Origin: Cochliopodium minus
Taxonomy: Eukaryota > Discosea > Himatismenida > Cochliopodiidae
Reading direction: 5' to 3'
Assembly (NCBI GenBank): GCA_024220525.1
Contig: JAMYWO010000101.1
Span: 66,474 to 100,774 of the forward strand
DNA length: 34,301 nt
Shown here: positions 31,576 to 34,301 of the stretch, one piece after another
How positions within the stretch are numbered: the first letter of the stretch is position 1
Layout: every line of letters starts with the position of its first letter
Made by a program: the position numbers and the translations under genes
Notes under the pieces: generated by a model
Seen by the model: the letters and a program-made list of their open reading frames with translations, nothing else
What the model was told of the DNA's origin: nothing
Databases searched by the model: none

Positions 31576-33083
31576 ATGAAAAGCAAAGATATTCTAAAAT
31601 TGGACCTTGTAAATCTTACAAAGAAACTCAAAAAGAAAGAAATTAAATTGAAAGATCTTTATGGAGCATATAACGATTATAAATCCAAATTAAAGCCCTA
31701 TAACATTTTTATCACTGAGAGATCAGATAAAGAGCTCAATGATTTGATTGATAGAGCAGATTTGGATTCTCCCTTATCTGGTGTTCCATTTGTAGTCAAA
31801 GATAATATCAATACTAATTATTTGCCAACAACAAAGTATCAATATATAAAATAAATTTTTTTTTATTTAAATTTCAGCTAAATATTAAAATTTTAATTAT
31901 TATTATAATCCGCCTTTTTACCTTAAAAGTGGAACGAAAGTTCTAGAAGGAAAAATTCCTAGAACAACAAATTCTTTAGTTTCAAAACTCGAAAAGAAAG
32001 GAGGGATAGTGACAGGAAAAACCAACTTGACCGAATGTGCTAGTAAAAAAAAACAAAATTCTTTCAAAAAAACTTTATTAATTCAATATAAAAAAAAAAT
32101 TTTAAAAAGTGGGAATAAGTGGCGAAAGTGTATTTGGAAATGTTTCTACACCATACAAATTGGGTTATTCATCTGGAGGTTTTTTTTTAACTGAATCATT
32201 AAATTCATTTTTGCTTGAAATTTTTTTTTGCTTTTTTAAAAAATTAATTGAAAGGAAGTAGCAGTGGATCAGCAGTATCTGTTGGATCTTTTTTGACTCC
32301 TTTTTCTATTGGAACAGGCAAAACCTTGTTCTACTATAAAAAAATGTTTAGATTTAATTGATTTTTTTTAAAAATAAAAAGATACAAGTGGAAGCATTTT
32401 GGGTAATTTTTATAATTCAAAAATTTATTTCATTTCTTATTCTTTGAACTTAGTACCAAGGTTCGAAAAAAAAAAAATTTAAAATTGATTGATTGAAAAA
32501 AATTAATATCAAATTTCATAAAGTGGATTTAGTGGTTGTGTGGGATTCAGACCTAGCCATGGAAGGTTTTTATTTAGAGCATACTTTTTAAAAAAAAATT
32601 TCAAATTTCAATTCCTTTTTTTGACAAGGTATCCACATGATGGAGTGGTTCCAAATATTCCCACGAGAGACACTTTGGGTTTATTCACTAAAAATGGTGA
32701 AAATTTATAAAATTTAAAAAAAATGCAGCATATTAAATTTTTAAATTTATGAACTAAAATGAATTGAAATAAATCAAAAATAATAAAAATATTTAAAATA
32801 TTAAAATAAATCTAAAATTTTTCAAAAAGTTAATTGTAATTTAAATCTTTACTTTTCCAAAGTTTCTGACCTCATATTTTTGGACAATTTGATTAGCGAT
32901 CAAACAGAAGAAATAGAGAAGAAAGAAAATGAAAAAATAACAGTAGGTTTGTTGAATTCTAAAACAGACAAGTTGGACGGAGAAGTTTCTTATTCTCTCA
33001 ACATTTTCTCCAGAATCCTAAAGGAAAATGGTGTCAAATTAAATAATATCAAAATTGGAGATTTATCAAACGAAACAGGGTAA
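31576..33083 (+). CDS. Amidase-signature protein lacking its C-terminal half
   Basis: Nine exons: 31576..31835, 31930..32042, 32110..32178, 32255..32317, 32382..32402, 32454..32460, 32524..32565, 32629..32696 and 32863..33083 (TAA directly after ETG). This gives 287 residues against ~450-550 for the family. The catalytic Ser-cisSer-Lys triad is present: Lys75 in GVPFVVKDN, Ser149 in GYSSGGSSSGSA, Ser173 in GTDTSGSI. TGKTNLTECAMGISGES, VGFRPSHGRYPHDGVVPN and DTLGLFTKNVSDL are further family segments, closest in feel to plant amidase/Toc64-type proteins. Exon 6 is only 7 nt, exon 5 is 21 nt, and intron 4 begins with GC. The family's C-terminal third is absent: the frame meets TAA at a site that also reads GG|GTAAAA, a good donor entering a repeat, so the real gene may continue elsewhere. 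Confidence 0.85.
32318..32381 (+). other. GC-AG intron in the amidase gene
   Basis: The boundary ACAG|GCAAAACC ... AAAAAG|ATACAAG is required to give GTDTSGS, the catalytic loop. No GT donor nearby keeps the frame. All other introns modelled in this window begin with GT. Confidence 0.75.
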
Positions 33084-33165
33084 AAACAAATAAAAAATAA
33101 AAAATAAAAAATAAAAAATAAAAAATAAAAAATAAAAAATAAAAAATAAAAATAAAAATGAATAA
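33084..33165. repeat. (TAAAAAA)n repeat at the junction of two truncated genes
   Basis: About eight or nine 7-base A/T units lie between the last amidase codon and the last flippase exon. Both genes run out here. Confidence 0.85.
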
Positions 33166-33193
33166 AAATAAAAAATTAAATATTTTATTTTAC

Positions 33194-34301
33194 CTACTAA
33201 CAACCAACCGTTGTAAATAGTGATGGCAGAAAAGAAATAGATGGAAGAAAAAACGGCTTGGATGAAAGTGATGATCAAACCTCTGTGGATTACAAACATC
33301 GACAACCTTGCTGATCTCATGTAACAGTTTCTTCCGTGCCACACTTTTTTTTATAAAAAAAAAAAAGTAAAAAAATAAAATAAAAATAAAAAATAAAAAA
33401 TAAAAATAAAATAATAAAAAATTAAAATCAAAAAAAAATTGAAAAAAATAAAAAAATAAAAAAAATAAAATAGAAAAAAATTTGAAAAAAATTTCTTTTA
33501 TTTTTGTTTTTACAAATGAGTCTGTTGATGTGACTGAATTGAGTGATGGAAAAATCAGCAGCCAAAGATGCTTGCTTCCCTTCTTTACCTACGATTCCCA
33601 ATCCAACATCTGCTGCTTGAATCTAAAAATAAAATCATAAAAAATAAAAAATAATAAAAAAATAAAAAATAATTAAAAAATAATAAAAAAATAAAAAATA
33701 ATTAAAAAATTAAAAAATAAAATAAAATTAAAAAAATATTTTCTTTTAAAATAATAAATAAAATAAATTTAATGATTTTAAATATTAAATACCATGGAGA
33801 CATCATTTCCTCCATCACCAATTGCACAAGTTCTTTTCTTGGTGTACTTTTTAATGAGCTCCACTATTTGTGCTTTTTGAGTTGGAGAACATCTGCAACA
33901 AACCACAGCCGGAGCTTCCATAACTGTATTTTCATCAAAAAAAACAATTATAATAATAAACAATTAATAAACAATTAAGAATCGAAAAAATAAATTTAAA
34001 ATTAAAAAATAATTAAAATTAAAATGTGATTAAAAATAATAATAATAAAAAATTAAAAACAAAATGAATAAAAAAAAAAAACGAAATAATAATAATAAAA
34101 ATAAATTGAAATAAAATAAAATTAAAAAATGAAATAAAAATAAAAATAAAAATAAAAATAAAAATAAAAAATCTTACCAGATTTGATAAATTTTTCATCA
34201 AAATTGTCAATGCAAATTTTGAGTGTGGAACCATCAATGATCATCACACAGTTTCTCTTCTCTGCAAACTCGGACAAAGACTCATGGATCTCGTTAGAAT
34301 C
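33194..34301 (-). CDS. P4-ATPase phospholipid flippase, Neo1/ATP9 type (partial)
   Basis: Four exons on the minus strand: 34301 (window edge)..34178, 33923..33793, 33622..33514 and 33343..33194, giving 171 in-frame residues from the C-terminal third of the enzyme. Marks in order: [20 protein letters not shown] (P domain), [35 protein letters not shown] (GDGxND hinge), [56 protein letters not shown] and [20 protein letters not shown] (membrane spans). [14 protein letters not shown] and LWHGRN...FVIHRGLII point to the Neo1/ATP9 branch, which flips phospholipids at Golgi and endosomes and, as known from yeast and animals, works without a CDC50 partner. The last exon ends at a clean donor (GTAG|GTAAAA), but no downstream exon exists: the amidase on the other strand occupies that space, so about 170 C-terminal residues are missing. 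Confidence 0.93.
34133..34170. repeat. (AAATAA)n low-complexity repeat in flippase intron
   Basis: Regular hexamer A/T units lie just inside the donor of the first visible flippase intron. Confidence 0.7.

Overview
This is nuclear DNA from an AT-rich, intron-dense eukaryotic microbe. Exons have mixed codon use. Introns and spacers are almost pure A/T with long homopolymers and short tandem repeats. Introns are short, nearly all GT-AG, and most genes carry two to eleven. The conserved genes (PEX7, REI1/ZNF622, BET1, a Neo1/ATP9-type flippase, an Nhp6-like HMG protein) and several basic, presequence-like N termini point to a protist with peroxisomes, a Golgi and probably mitochondria. I cannot name the lineage from sequence alone. 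I rebuilt the gene models by hand from splice sites. Most keep the reading frame through every junction and end in a stop codon, which is the main support for them.

Layout, left to right: a partial unrecognised gene with a presequence-like N terminus (minus); an HMG-box protein (minus); a small TPR protein (minus) divergent from a five-exon REI1/ZNF622 ribosome-maturation factor (plus); an intact eleven-exon RCC1-repeat gene, followed by a decayed fragment of another RCC1 gene and a broken RCC1 paralogue; a ubiquitin-like gene whose upstream frame is interrupted by TGA; two RDD-family membrane proteins with basic N termini (plus); a 76-residue single-span protein with a His/Asp tail; PEX7 (minus); a third RDD protein (minus), divergent from an alpha/beta hydrolase (plus); a 917-residue SNF2/RAD54-like protein in which every catalytic motif appears to be lost; BET1 SNARE (minus); a TMEM230-like two-span protein (minus); a third RCC1-repeat gene (plus); a SPRY-domain gene in twelve exons, some of them tiny; an amidase that stops about halfway through the fold (plus); and the C-terminal part of a P4-ATPase (minus), which also ends early at the same A/T repeat.

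The strongest leads are the RAD54-like pseudo-ATPase, the cluster of three RDD genes with presequence-like N termini, the microexons (5, 7, 15 and 17 nt), the tandem RCC1 group in mixed states of decay, and the tail-to-tail junction where two different genes both end prematurely in one low-complexity tract. That junction may be an assembly join. No RNA genes, CRISPR arrays, transposons or virus-derived elements were recognised.
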